NCBI GenBank assembly: GCA_029891385.1
Contig: CM057233.1
Coordinates: forward strand, 27,201,852 to 27,265,851
DNA from: Erythroxylum novogranatense
Lineage: Eukaryota; Streptophyta; Magnoliopsida; Malpighiales; Erythroxylaceae
Direction of reading: 5' to 3'
Length of the DNA: 64,000 nucleotides
Translations under genes and position numbers: made by a program
Shown: in pieces, positions 44,452 to 56,034 of the stretch
How positions within the stretch are numbered: the first letter of the stretch is position 1
Layout: every line of letters begins with the position of its first letter
The notes under the pieces: model-generated
Told to the model about the DNA's origin: nothing
Databases searched by the model: none
What the model saw: the letters and a program-made list of their open reading frames with translations, nothing else

Positions 44452-45656
44452 ATGGGAAGTCGAGGGTTGGATTTGTCGGTGCCGCCAGAAGAATGCATAG
44501 AGAACATTCTCTCGTTGTCGGGTCCTCGGGATACTTCCAAATTGTCATTTATATCATCTCTATTCAGGTCGGTGGCAGAATCCGATGCTGTTTGGCAAAA
44601 ATATCTACCATCGGATTATCGATCAATAATTGCTAGGTCCATTGATCCCTCTATGCTCACACGCTTCTCTTCTTTGAAGGATCTCTATTTCAGCCTCTGT
44701 GACAACCCTATTCTCATTGATGGTGCTAAGTTGGTAAATTCTCTCCTCTCTTATTGATATTTTCCATGATTCAGATAATTATTTACCCTCCAATATTTAT
44801 TTACTTCTTTCATCTATACTTGTAACAATTTTTTTTTGGGTCTCATTGTTGGACCTTCCTTTGTATTTATTTCGCGTCCTATGTTAGATGTGTATGCCCA
44901 GTAATGATTCATCCATTTTCTCCATGTCAATTGAATTTGAAGAGCTTTTGGTTGGACAAATCAATTGGGAAGAAATGTTACATGCTCTGTGCAAGGAACC
45001 TGAGGATTATTTGGGGTCATACTCCTATGTATTGGAAATGGACTTCTGAACCTGAATGCAGGTATATCTATCTTCATTTAATATTGACTACATTGAAGGT
45101 CCAATTGTTCACCTTTTTCAGTAACTTGTATATATTTTGAAATACACAATTGTTATTCTTAATGATTTGGAGAAGTGGTGAACTTATTTGATATGTTGGT
45201 CGGATATTGGTGGCGAATCATCGCTTCTTTGCTATCCTAACAACAATTTATTCAGGCTACACGGTGTTTAAATTAACTACTGAAACCTATGGATTTGACC
45301 ATCAACCTTTAGAGGTTTCAATGGGACTTGCTGGAGCTGAAAGTCCCACGGGATCTGTTTATTTGGATGCAGGGAAAAGGCAGAGGCGGCAATACCAAAC
45401 TGGACGAAGGAGGATTGGATTAGTAAGTCGGATGTTTATGTCTGGAATGCAAACACCGGTGCCTGTTGTAGAAAGTGATGGCCCTTATCCAAGAGAGAGG
45501 AAAGATGGGTGGTTTGAGATTGAATTGGGTGAATTCTATAACAACGAAGGTGAAGAAGGGGAAATTGCAATGAGCATATATGAAATTAAAGTTCTTAACT
45601 GGAAAAGGGGACTTATTGTTCAAGGTATAGAAATTAGGCCTAAGGAGGGTAAATGA
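44452..45656 (+). pseudogene. F-box/PP2-B gene copy 3, frameshifted
   Basis: Exon 1 (44452-44733, 94 codons) and exon 2 (44943-45061) match copy 2 in length, phase and donor sites. The exon 3 acceptor is destroyed: CAAACAG|A of copy 2 reads TTAATGA. Compared with copy 2, four single-base deletions follow at about 45177-45245. If exon 3 were spliced at the old position, translation would stop at TAA shortly after ASLLS (about 45238). Further on, an open frame (45207-45656) still encodes the remaining PP2 domain almost intact (ERKDGWFEIELGEFYN, LIVQGIEIRP). The decay is therefore confined to the start of exon 3. WGDTP of copy 2 reads WGHTP. A shortened protein is possible, but a full one is not. 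Confidence 0.85.
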
Positions 45657-46924
45657 ATTAAATAATGGACAAAAAAGGGGGGAGTTGAGTGGCTAGAAGA
45701 TTGACTTTGTTGAACTACTTAGATTAGTTGTTTGAGATTGGGAATGCAAAATGTAGCTGTAATAGATGTTAAAGGTGTAACATCCCATCACCGATAGGAT
45801 GTGTACAGTTCCTCTCGTACGTATTCTGCATCTGAATTTGTAGTCTCTGCATATCTGAGTAATGTTTGGCATTGCATAAGTATATGTATGTACATGCATG
45901 TATGGCATAATTCCGACTTACTTGTGATACTGGAGACTTTGTGATTTAGATTAAGTGTGTTTCGAATTGTGAATTGGAGAAATTGTGTCTTAAGGTAAAT
46001 TGTGTTATTAGTGAATTTGATAATTTAGAGCTGTGATTTATGAAATTGGAGAGCTAACTTAAAACTAGAAATTGAGAATTGAAATTTGGAGTATGTGATT
46101 TGACATTTTCTATTTTTGTGGATTTATAGAAATTTTTCTGAAATTTTTGGAGTATTAGGCCCGGACCGGAAAAATGGATTAATGACTGATTAATTGTGAT
46201 TTCGGTTCCGGATTTGATTGATAATTTATATGAGATAACTTAAATTGTGATTTGAGGAATTAGGGTATGAATTATTCGAACTCGAGAGAAATTAGAATTT
46301 GAAATTTGGATCGAGGTTGTTCAAATCGGACTTGTGGCAATTGGAATTGCCAAACAAGCCTTAAAGCCCCTTAGTATTTAAATCCTCCTCCTTTGAAGAT
46401 GGTTCACGATGCTTTCTTCTTCTTTTGAGAGAAAAATTGCTTTGATCTCTTCCTTCTGTGCGTGGATCTTCGTAGGAGTGATTTCTAGTTTTCTTCTTGC
46501 CAATCAATCTTCCTTATCCTGGTTTAATCATCCCTTTGGTTTGGGATTGAAAGAAGATGGAAAATATGCTTGATGTTGGGTGTTGCCGTGGATGAGCTTT
46601 GGGTTTGAAGTTTGAGTTTTTCTTGGTGATTGGAAGAGCTTAAGGCTTTACATCAAGTAAGTCCCTTTTCCTTTGTGTTTTATAAGTTTAATTTTAGTAT
46701 TGAATCAAAGTATAAATTGTTAGAGAATTTGGAAAGTTTCGGAAGATATAGTTTTAGGGATTTTGTTGATTTTGATTTGGGGGTTTGATGAATTATGGTT
46801 ATTTGATGGAATTAAGTTTAGAAATGAGTTGTTATGAGTGAATGACATTGTTTAGGAGTGATTAGAATGGAAAGGGATCGATTATAGCAGAAGAATCTGG
46901 GAAAATCTGGGTTTTTCTGGCGAT

Positions 46925-47150
46925 TTTAAGTTCGCACGCCGCGACGTGTGACGAACACGCCGCGGCGAGCAAATTTTAATGGCACGCCGCGAGGTACGTA
47001 AGGCAGGTCGCGGCGAGAAGAAATTCGACATATCTTGGCTGAACGAGACGCTAAGGCCAATGAAGCAAGCGTGTTTACACCGCTTATTCATTAGAGAAGG
47101 CAGCGTCATGGCGAAGGAGAAGAGATTGAGCCGCGACGAAGAAATTGGGG
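46925..47150 (+). repeat. CG-rich short-motif array in LTR E4
   Basis: Repeats of a CACGCCGCGACGTG / CGCCGCGGCGAGC type word in the first half, then degenerate. It lies in predicted intron 1, as in E1 and E3. An open frame through it is repeat-derived. Confidence 0.6.
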
Positions 47151-47599
47151 AAAATTGGATTTAGGGTTTTTGAATTGGGGATTTAGGCAATTGATAATTA
47201 AATTAATTATGGATTGATTTCAAATTGAAGATTATGAATTGGGAGTAATAAATTGATCTTAATTTTTGGGGCTACGAGTATAAATTTAGAAGAATGTGAT
47301 TTTGGAAATTTAGTTCGATGATTCTCAAAATCGGACGACATTTGAATAGCGAATTTGATTCCAATTCATCGATAAGTCCTAAGTCTTTGATTTTGATTTT
47401 GGAGGATATAGAATTAGCCACTTAAATTATAGTATTAGAAATTGCTATGGAATCAAAGTAAAAGAGTGAAATTGAGATAATTTGGGATTTTAGTCGGAAA
47501 TGTCATAACGTGCATAGTACAATATTCACTTGAAACTTCAGCTTTCTGATTATTGGAATTGGTTCAATTAGTGATATGTGAATATTCTGATTCTTATAG

Positions 47600-47667
47600 A
47601 GGCTCGAGTGGAGCGTCGATCATCAGACGCGGCTGAGACTTCCCGGCAGTAGCTCGGAAGTTTAGAG
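47600..47667 (+). other. Predicted 68-nt LTR exon (E4)
   Basis: Bounded by TTATAG|AGGCTCG and TTAGAG|GTGAGTAACC. It shares GGAGCGTCGAT and GACTTCCCGGCAGTAGCTCGG with E2. Confidence 0.5.
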
Positions 47668-48640
47668 GTGAGTAACCTAGTTAGTTTCTCAATCTCTTAT
47701 GTGTTATGTGCTTCGTATGTGAACTATCTGTGTCTTTGATTATGTGATTCTGATTAAATGATTCGCATGAGATATATCAGTATGAATTGTGAAAGCATGC
47801 TAGGCATGATTAGAAATCAGTAACTGACAGTTGTGACTGGAGCACATTCTGATCCGAGTGGAGCTATAAGCTCATCAATTGTGTTAAGTGAAAAGGGATT
47901 AGTGTATACCCAGAGGGCTTTCCTATCCCTAGTCTTGCGTGGGCTGTAGTGTATACCTAGAGGGCTCTCCTACCCCCGAAAACGCGATTCTGTGTGATGT
48001 GCCCAGAAATGGGATAATTCTGACGCCCAGTCACAACGCTAATAATGAACTAGAAATCATTGTGCATACAGTCTGTGTTTATGCTGTGAATGTGCTATGA
48101 ACTAACTGCCAATGGGTGATTTTGATGTTGTGAATTTTTGATTTATGATATGTGTTGCTTTGTACGCAATTTTGCGTAATGCATGAATTGGGTAAACCAT
48201 CGATGATGGTTACTCATTGAGTTTCACAAACTCACTCAAATTGCGACTATTTTTTCAGGACATCGGTAGTGTGACTCTAGCTCCGGATTTTGTGACTTTT
48301 CATGCTGTGTGTGTGCCGGCAAGAGGAGCATGGCCCACAGGTCAGTCAGCTGGGGATCCTTTGGGGTATTTTGGGGATGACCTAGATAGGAGCTTATTGT
48401 TTATTTTAGACATATGTAGTTGTAAATTATGACCAGATATTGTATTTAGGATTTATGAATGCAATGAGAAGTACTCTTTGGTTTTGAAATTTAGTGATTG
48501 TGATCTTACTGCTTTGATTATATTGATGCCATGAGGTTTTAATAGAAGCGATTGTTTGGTAGTGCACCCTCATCATAGGGTATGTATCGGTACGACCTGC
48601 GGACGTATCGGTGTATGCTCTACGGTAAGGGGGCGCTACA

Positions 48641-48885
48641 AAAGATGGGTTGAATTGGCGAACGTATGAGCAAAGGGTTTTAGTAAGTGCTTGTTGTAAG
48701 AGAGCTTTAGCCGTTTCTACAATAAGTATATAAAGTATGGCTTCTTGTCACATTTTCCCTGATCTTTTACATTTTCCTTTATATGGAAAATGAGATAAAT
48801 GATGATTCCCCTCATCCGTTGATGTTTCTTAAGATTCTTCATGTAGATTGAGCGATCAATAAAGAGTTCTGTTGTAATAATTATT
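48641..48885 (+). other. 3' flank of PP2 copy 3 with poly(A) signal
   Basis: Continues the copy 2-like 3' flank after E4. AATAAA at 48858-48863 is a candidate poly(A) signal. It is now about 3.2 kb from the end of the PP2 open frame because of E4. Confidence 0.55.
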
Positions 48886-48889
48886 TAAA

Positions 48890-49260
48890 TTAACTAACCG
48901 AGGGGAAAAAGACTTCCGTTTAGTCCTTTGCTAGACAATGTCCACGTGACAGTTTCAAAACCTTTTTATAGCTTCTTCATCGATAAACATGGTAAAAAAA
49001 CCTTGAGCTGTTATTATTAGTAAAGATTACCGTGTGACAATCGAAGCTATTTGGCTCAAAATTGCCATAGCTAAGAATCATTTCTTTATTGGGTGTTTAT
49101 CTACTCTCCAATTTCTAGTTGCAATTTAATAACTTAAAATTGATCATGTATAATGATATTAAATAAAAAAGAACTAATTAAGTAAGTTAAAATTTACTGA
49201 CATTAATAGAACATTTATTAGATTAAGGTGTTCGTAAAGGGTTTGGCAAATTGTAAACAA
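48890..49260. repeat. Dispersed repeat, copy 1
   Basis: Similar to 58545-58830 (shared TTGCTAGACAA(T/C)GTCCAC, CAACTCTCCAATTT and AACATTTATTAGATTAA). No coding capacity. Identity unknown. Confidence 0.55.
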
Positions 49261-49261
49261 G

Positions 49262-49352
49262 ACTACTCTTAACTAATCGATTAGATTTGAAGCAATCCTA
49301 ATAATAATTAACTCACAATTAAGATTTTTCTTCAATTATTTATCAATATAAA
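49262..49352. repeat. Direct repeat, left copy (about 90 bases)
   Basis: Matches 51093-51182 with about 10 differences. The two copies bracket the Athila-like fragment. Confidence 0.7.
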
Positions 49353-51092
49353 TTATTAATGCATGTTTAGGTTAGGTTTTGGTTATTTAGTTAGATATTT
49401 GTGTTTTGAGTGTTTGTGGGTTAGAGAACATTTTTGAGCTTCAATTTTCTATTCTTGAGGTACTTTAATGTGCTTGCTAGTGTTTTAGGACAAATATAAA
49501 AGAACGGAGAAGATTTGAAGAAAATCTAAAGGAGCAACTAGGGCCACGATCATGGTCCAGAAGTTACAATCGTGACAGAAGCATTAGGGAGGAACCACAA
49601 TCATAACAATTATATCATGATTGTGATAGAAGACTCATTCAATAGGACACGCAGATAACCTTCCTGACTTGATTTTTTGAGGGACTTTTTGAATCTTTTG
49701 GATCTTTCGAAAAAGCGTTAAGGTTGCCCAAATTAGAAAAAAACCCATAAAAAAGTTAATGAAGAAACCATAAGGGAGCTGCAATATGTCACTTTGGGAA
49801 AAGACTTCAAAAGGAGAGAAGAAGAAAAGAGAGAAAATGGAAAAGGGGAGAAAGAAGCGAGTCTTTACGGTTGCTATTTTCTCGAGGTGTCCCAATCTCA
49901 TTCTACGTGTATTTCTTTTATCTTTGTTTTCATTTTCTTTAATGTTAAGATGAATACAAATATGTTTATGGATTTGAGTTTGATTAAGAAGTTTTAAGTT
50001 TCTTATGTGATTTTACCTCGAGTTCCGTGATTTTACCTTGAGTTAATGATAATCTAGTTATTTTTTGTTATTTAGATTGGGTGTTTTGATTGTTTGTTGT
50101 ATCTTCATGCTTCGGTAACAAATCAAGGGGGTGAGTCGAATGTAAAATGATTGGGGTGGGTTAATGAGAATTAGGTGATCCAGTAGACTATACAATCAAT
50201 CTTATCGGTTATTGTACAGAGAGAGATCTCGTGTGAGACTCGATAGTTTAATAGAGAGCTTAACAATTGATTAGGTTGTGGATCTATAGTTAATCGAGAG
50301 ATAACAATTTTAGTGACTCGACTTCATTATGATTTAATAATTAGGGCTTAGTGATTATAACTCAACAGAGAGTAATCCACCCTATGATAGTCTATAACTG
50401 AAATCCCAATAACACAAAAGTGATTAGGTTAGCATTGATAATAAGATAAATCCCTCTCTCATAATTTAATAAATTCTCTTGTGTGATTTCCCATTATTGA
50501 ATTGTTAGTGCTCAATATTTGATTTTATTGAGTTAATTTTGCAAATTAATATCTTGACAATTATCCATGTTTACTTTCCTGACCCATTTTATTTTCATTT
50601 TTCTAATTTTCTAGCCTTAGATAATTTAGGATTAGATTAGTCCACAACTCTTCATACGATCGACTCTTCACTTACTACAAATCATAATCCATACACTTGT
50701 AGTATTTAAAGGCTATAACTTGTAAAGCTTGTAAATTAAACCAACAAGTTCTTGGCACCGTTGTGGGGGAGATGTAGGATTAGTCTAATTCTTTTAGTCT
50801 AAGGATTAGAAGGACAAAAAAGAGAGAGTTTGGAAGTCACATCAATTTGGACATCATAAGGTTAGAATGGAGAATCCAAACAGTTAAACACTAAGTTAGC
50901 AAGAATGAAGTTAATCAATAATGGAAAAGTAGGCGTTATTCTCTTATTGTTTTGTCTTCCTTTTATCTTGTTAATTCAATTAAATTTAATCCTAGGTATC
51001 TTACGATTTTGATTACTCTCTCGTAGGATCTAATCAAGTAATGCAAATTGAAACAGAAAATAATATAATTGTAACCTTTCGATTCAATAAAC
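49353..51092 (+). mobile_element. Athila-like LTR and leader fragment
   Basis: Non-coding LTR-like sequence ending CCAACA, then the primer-binding site, then a short leader with no gag frame beyond an ATGGAGAATCC start that stops at once. It contains irregular ATCGTGA/CAATCAT words near 49545-49625. Only the 5' LTR and leader are present. Confidence 0.55.
50752..50770 (+). other. Primer-binding site of Athila-like element
   Basis: TTGGCACCGTTGTGGGGGA is close to TTGGCGCCGTTGCCGGGGA, the tRNA-Asp-type primer site typical of Athila elements. Confidence 0.65.
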
Positions 51093-53055
51093 TACTTCTA
51101 ACTAGTCAATTAGGTTCGAAGCAATCCTAATGATAACTAACTCACAATTAATATTTTTCTTCTATTATTTATCAATATGATATTTTCAAGTCTATTAAGT
51201 TACTAACTTGTGACCCTTATCACACATAACTTGATTCAAAATCTTGATTTATTATGAGGTATAAGTACAAAAAATATCATAAAGTATTAACATATATTGA
51301 ATTTAACAAGAATAAAGTTTAACAAAATAGATGAAGAATAATCCCTAATATGGATTTAAAAATCCATAATGATGTTCAATATCCTACTAATCCAAATTAA
51401 CATCCAAGATAATGAAAATATAAAGGGCAAACCTTAGCGCACAAGTCTCCTCATTTTATGAGGGTTGGAGGAGGGTCATCAATTATGCACAACCTTTCCT
51501 TTGCATTTTACAAAGAGGATGTTTGCGTCAGTTAAACTTGTGACCTTCTGGTCACAAAAGGGTAACCTTACAAGTGTTCTAAGAGTCACCTTCTCAAGCC
51601 AATGAAAAAATAAGAAGAGAAAAGAAAGAAAATAACTTTACGCCTATCTAGGAATTCTAGAAATTTTAGAGTTGATCTTGATGTCTCTTGTTTGATTTCT
51701 TTGATTATGATGTGCAGCCTCCTTTTGGGAGTTTTTCTTTGCCTTCAACACTTTTTTAGTCTTTTACGGTTCTTGCTAGGATTTCCATACTTAATTTTGT
51801 TTCAAAATAGACTCTAAATGTCAAGAACATAAAAATTTTGTGTGTTAGAAAAGTTGTGCTTAATCATGCATGTTGTCTTTGTTCTTTGTCATGATTGTGC
51901 ATCCCATGTAGCTGCTTCATGCATGATCATACATCTTCCTATTCTTCAAGCTCTTCTTCATCTTTTCTTCTATTTTTCTTGTTTTCACTCATTAACAAAC
52001 ATATCAAACAACACTTGAAACTTATATTAAGATCAAATCCTTATTCTAAAACAATCAAATAATTAAAACACATAAAAACTAACAAGAGCATAATTTTAAG
52101 TCCTAAACACATGATTATCATCTAAGAAAACACTTAAAAGCATATTTAAACCTCTAGAAAACATACTATAATATACACATATCAAAATCCCTACCCTTAA
52201 ATCTTTGCTTGTTCCAAAAAAAAACTAGAAACACAAATAAACAAAACATAAAACACACAATCATGCAACAAAGAAATAATGGTCTAATGACTCCAAATCT
52301 CATAGAATTAACTTAACCTCAAACATCAACGACTTAAAAACTTGAAACATACTAACTTATTCCATTCATGTTTAAGTTCTTTAATTTGAATATACATATC
52401 AATCAAAATATGACACCCTATTTCTACACCTATGATACTTCTAAGTCTATGCTTATTATTATTAATCAATTAAAAAGGTAAACTATCACTAAGTAACTCT
52501 TCATGAAAATTTTTACTATTTTTAAAAGATTAGTAGATTTAATTTTATTGTAAGCACCATATTTTAATATTTTCTTTTACGATCACCTAGTCTTTTGACG
52601 CGAAGGCAAACACTTTGTCATGAATGTCTTCCAGTTACTCAACTAGGTTATATTTTTTATTTAGCTTGGTTATAGTGTCATTATAGCCTTTTGACATGAA
52701 GACAAACTTTTTATCGTGAATGCCACTAGTTACTCAACTATACCATAACTCTTAATCGACTACCAACGCTATTCTTAACCTAATTTTCTTAAAAAGGTTT
52801 AGTAGAATAGGAATTTTATTTAAACAAAATTTTAATTTTTTTAATAGTAAACAAAAAGCTTTGGAGGTAGACTGCTATTTAGAGAGAGAAGATGAGAGGT
52901 GGAAGAAGGGAAATAGACTATTTATAGGGGTTAAGGTTTGGGGAAAGCATAAGAGGGGTTATGCACAATTGTGCATTATATTAAAGGGGCATCTATAACG
53001 ATCGTGCATCCTATGCATGATTATTCATGACCCTTTTACCTCTTCCTAGATGCTT
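51093..53055 (-). mobile_element. Relic LTR sequence with direct repeat, right copy
   Basis: Starts with the right copy of the 90-base direct repeat (51093-51182). 51725-52020 matches 14116-14385. GATCGTGCATCC words near 52998 resemble, on the opposite strand, those in the Athila-like LTR. AT-rich, no coding domain. E6 is inserted at the end, and the sequence seems to resume at 58098. Confidence 0.4.
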
Positions 53056-54249
53056 TGTTGGGCCCCGATTCGCAATAAGCATGTTTAAATTATTTGAAGC
53101 ATGTGTAAAGTAATTTGAGGATTTTAGTTTGATGATTTTTTATTTGATTGGATTACATTGAGGATTTTTGTTGCTTAAGTTATGATTATTAAATGAAGAA
53201 AGTAGTGAAATTAGATTTATTGAGAATTATTATTTTATGATGCATTGTGAGTACTAAAAAGAATTGCATGATTTGAGGATTATTGCTTTAATTGATGGAA
53301 TTTAGAAGACTAAATTAGAAATTTTAATTTTGGTGTTAGACTTGAAAAAAAAATGCAATTAGGTCATAAAATAGTGTTAGGATAAATTAGGAAGTGTTTA
53401 AATGGTTATAAGGCTTTAGGTTCATTAAATGGGCTTTTAGACTTTGGGATGGTATTTAAATGAAAAAGGAAGGGAGCATATGGGCTTTTAAGTGGGAGCC
53501 CACAAAAGTTTAAGTTAGAAGGAGGGAAGATGAAATTTTGGGAAAAGTTTGGAGGGAAATCAAATTGGATTTGAAAATGTGGGCTTAAGTAGTAAGCTAG
53601 TCTTAAGTTTATTAAGTTAAAGGAAATAGGGTTAATCATAACTTAAACCTAATTAAGTGAAAGAAGCATGTGTGGTGTTTTAAATGAGGAGGTGGCCCAC
53701 GAATTTTTAAAGGGAGAGAGGTGCTGCCGTTTTTGACATAGAGACTTAAGTGAGAAGTGAATAAAACCTAGGTCATCTTTGAAGCTATACGAAAATAACA
53801 AGAGAGGATAAGGTGAGCAGAAATTTCGAACATCCAAAGAAGAAAAAGAAGAGAGACAATCGGCCATTCAAAGGAGTAGAGAAGGAGAAGAGAAACGTGA
53901 AGGTCTTTGGAGTTCCTAGAGATTTTCGTAAAACCTAAGGGAAAAAGGAAGAGTTGTCTTCCATTTGAGCCAAAGGAAGAAGCTTGTATGGGTGGTCTTG
54001 AAAGGTAAGACTTCGAAAAATTTCTTGACTTCTTGATAGGGTTCTTGCTTTCCTTGCTTAAGCATGGTGTTGGAGGTTGCTAGATGAAGAAAGAAGAAGG
54101 TTTACATGGATGTTCAAAATTTCAGATTTGGGGATAGGATTAGGGTTACGAAATTGTCTCAACATGTTGTTAGATTTTGCCTTTTTCCTTGGTTAATATG
54201 ATGATTGATGATGATTGGGGTATGAAAGAAAGGAAAAAGAGAAGAGCAT

Positions 54250-55935
54250 GAATGTCTGAAAAATTTCAGCAAGCATAGGACTTAGGAATTTCGAAATTTC
54301 AATTAGTTTTGAAGGGGGTTTTAGTTAATATAGCAAAAGAATGGCACAAGAAAGGTTTTGGTAAGGTTCGGTGAACTCAATATCAAGTTTCGACAATTGT
54401 GGAAAATTTCAGCATGCATGTATGGCCTTAAAGTTGATAATTTTCGAAACTTTGGATTGGTTTTAAAGGGGGGTTTCAATTGGAATAGCTTTAGGAAGGT
54501 GTAGATAAGGTTATATGAAATAATCTCATGTTTTCCTCGTCTTTGGAAAAAATTCCAGCATTGGTCATGTTTGGAAATTCATGGTTTTCTAGTAGGATTG
54601 GTGTTTTTAATGATGGTTGTGATGATAATGGGTTAGATAAAATATAGGTGAAAGTATGTAAGTTGAATTCAAGTTTTCCAAGGTTGAAAAACAAAATTCC
54701 AGCAATGGGTAATTGTGTTAAAATGTGTTTATGAAAGTGGTTTGAATGAGTTTTGATGCTGTTAACGATTTAGATAGAATCTAAGTGAGGTATATGAGGT
54801 TATGTAGATTGAAAGTCAAGTCATTCTTGAAAAATTGCAGCATGTTGATCTTATGTTAAGTAAGAGTTTTAAGCCTCGATTCAAGTCAAATAAAGTAATT
54901 GAAGGTATAAGGAAGTTAGGAAAGTTGAAATGGAAGTTTTCCATGCATTGTTAAAATTCTAGCAATGTTCCCATTTGTTAATTCATAGATGTTTTTGGGT
55001 GTTAAAGATAAGTTTTAATGTAAATTGTTGAGCTAAGTCATGGGTAAGATGATGTTGAAGAAATTTCATGTTTTCCTTAAATTAAAATTTCAGCATTGGT
55101 ATTAGTTGGTTAATTCATGGTTTTGTTGGTAGTTTGTTTAATGATGTTTCAAGAAAGAAGCAAAATCTGAAATCTTTGGGTTTTCATATAGGTAAGGGAT
55201 TTTCAAAAGTTGATGGCTATTGAGCTTTGATGTTAAGGGTTAGGTTAAAGTATAGGTAATATGATGTTGCATGAATTTTAAGTTGTCCCATTCTTGGAAA
55301 TTTCCAGCACTTGATTTGTTGTTAGATAAAGGATGGCTAAGATGATGGCAAAGAAATTACATGTTTTCCTTGTCTTTGGAAAATTCCAGCATGTGTATGA
55401 TTTGGTTAATTCATGATTTTGCTTAGAATTTGTTTTTCTTGGTTATCATGGTGATTTGAATGAATGATTGGTGAGGGGATAAGGAAAGAATATGAAAAGA
55501 ATGAAAAAGGAAAAAAAATTCAGCATGTATGGATGGCCTAGAATTGATGATTTTCAACAAAATATGGATTAAATTGATAAAGGTTATGATTAGTATAGCT
55601 TGGAAAAGGTGTTGGTAAAGTTAGTTAGTGTTTAAGTTAAGTTTTTATATGCTTGGAAAATTCCAGCATTGAGGTATTTGGTTATTGTGTTCAATATGTT
55701 TAGTGAAGATGGATTGAAGAGTTAGTGGATGAAAGGATAAGGAAAGAAGAAGGGTGTTGGAAATGGAAAGAAGAAAATCAGTATTGGTGGATCTTTGTAG
55801 AGCATGAGATTGATGAAACTTTGGATTAAGTTTGAGAAGGGAAATGATTAGTTATAATTGAAGAATGGCATAGTCACAGTTGGATAGATTTTAAATCATG
55901 TTTTACATTCTTTAGAGAATTTCAGCATATGATCT
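54250..55935 (+). repeat. Degenerate TTCCAGCAT repeat series in E6
   Basis: About eleven copies of a (T)TTCCAGCAT(T)GG word, often preceded by TCATGTTTTCC and TTTGGAAAA, at irregular 70-260 base spacing. It fills predicted intron 1. Confidence 0.7.
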
Positions 55936-55970
55936 TTTATTAATTAGGACTTTTTTATGTTTTGAATAAG

Positions 55971-56034
55971 GCCATTAAAACAATTGGAGGTTGAGGAAGA
56001 TCAATTTGACTAAGTGCAAGCCAAAGGATAAGAG
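55971..56034 (+). other. Predicted 64-nt LTR exon (E6)
   Basis: Bounded by TTTGAATAAG|GCC and ATAAGAG|GTGGGTAAC. Purine-rich. Confidence 0.4.

Larger units (their letters stand above)
45776..48640 (+). mobile_element. Solo LTR E4 (TGTAACA family)
   Basis: 2,865 bases with termini TGTAACATCCCATCACC and GGGGGCGCTACA, target repeats AAAGG (45771-45775) and AAAGA (48641-48645), one mismatch. The PP2 copy 3 3' flank continues across it exactly as in copy 2. TATA-like TATTTAAAT at 46375-46383. Predicted donor 46657, acceptor 47599, donor 47668, acceptor 48258. The hairpin block ACCATCGATGATGGT lies at about 48199-48213. No coding domain. Confidence 0.9.
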
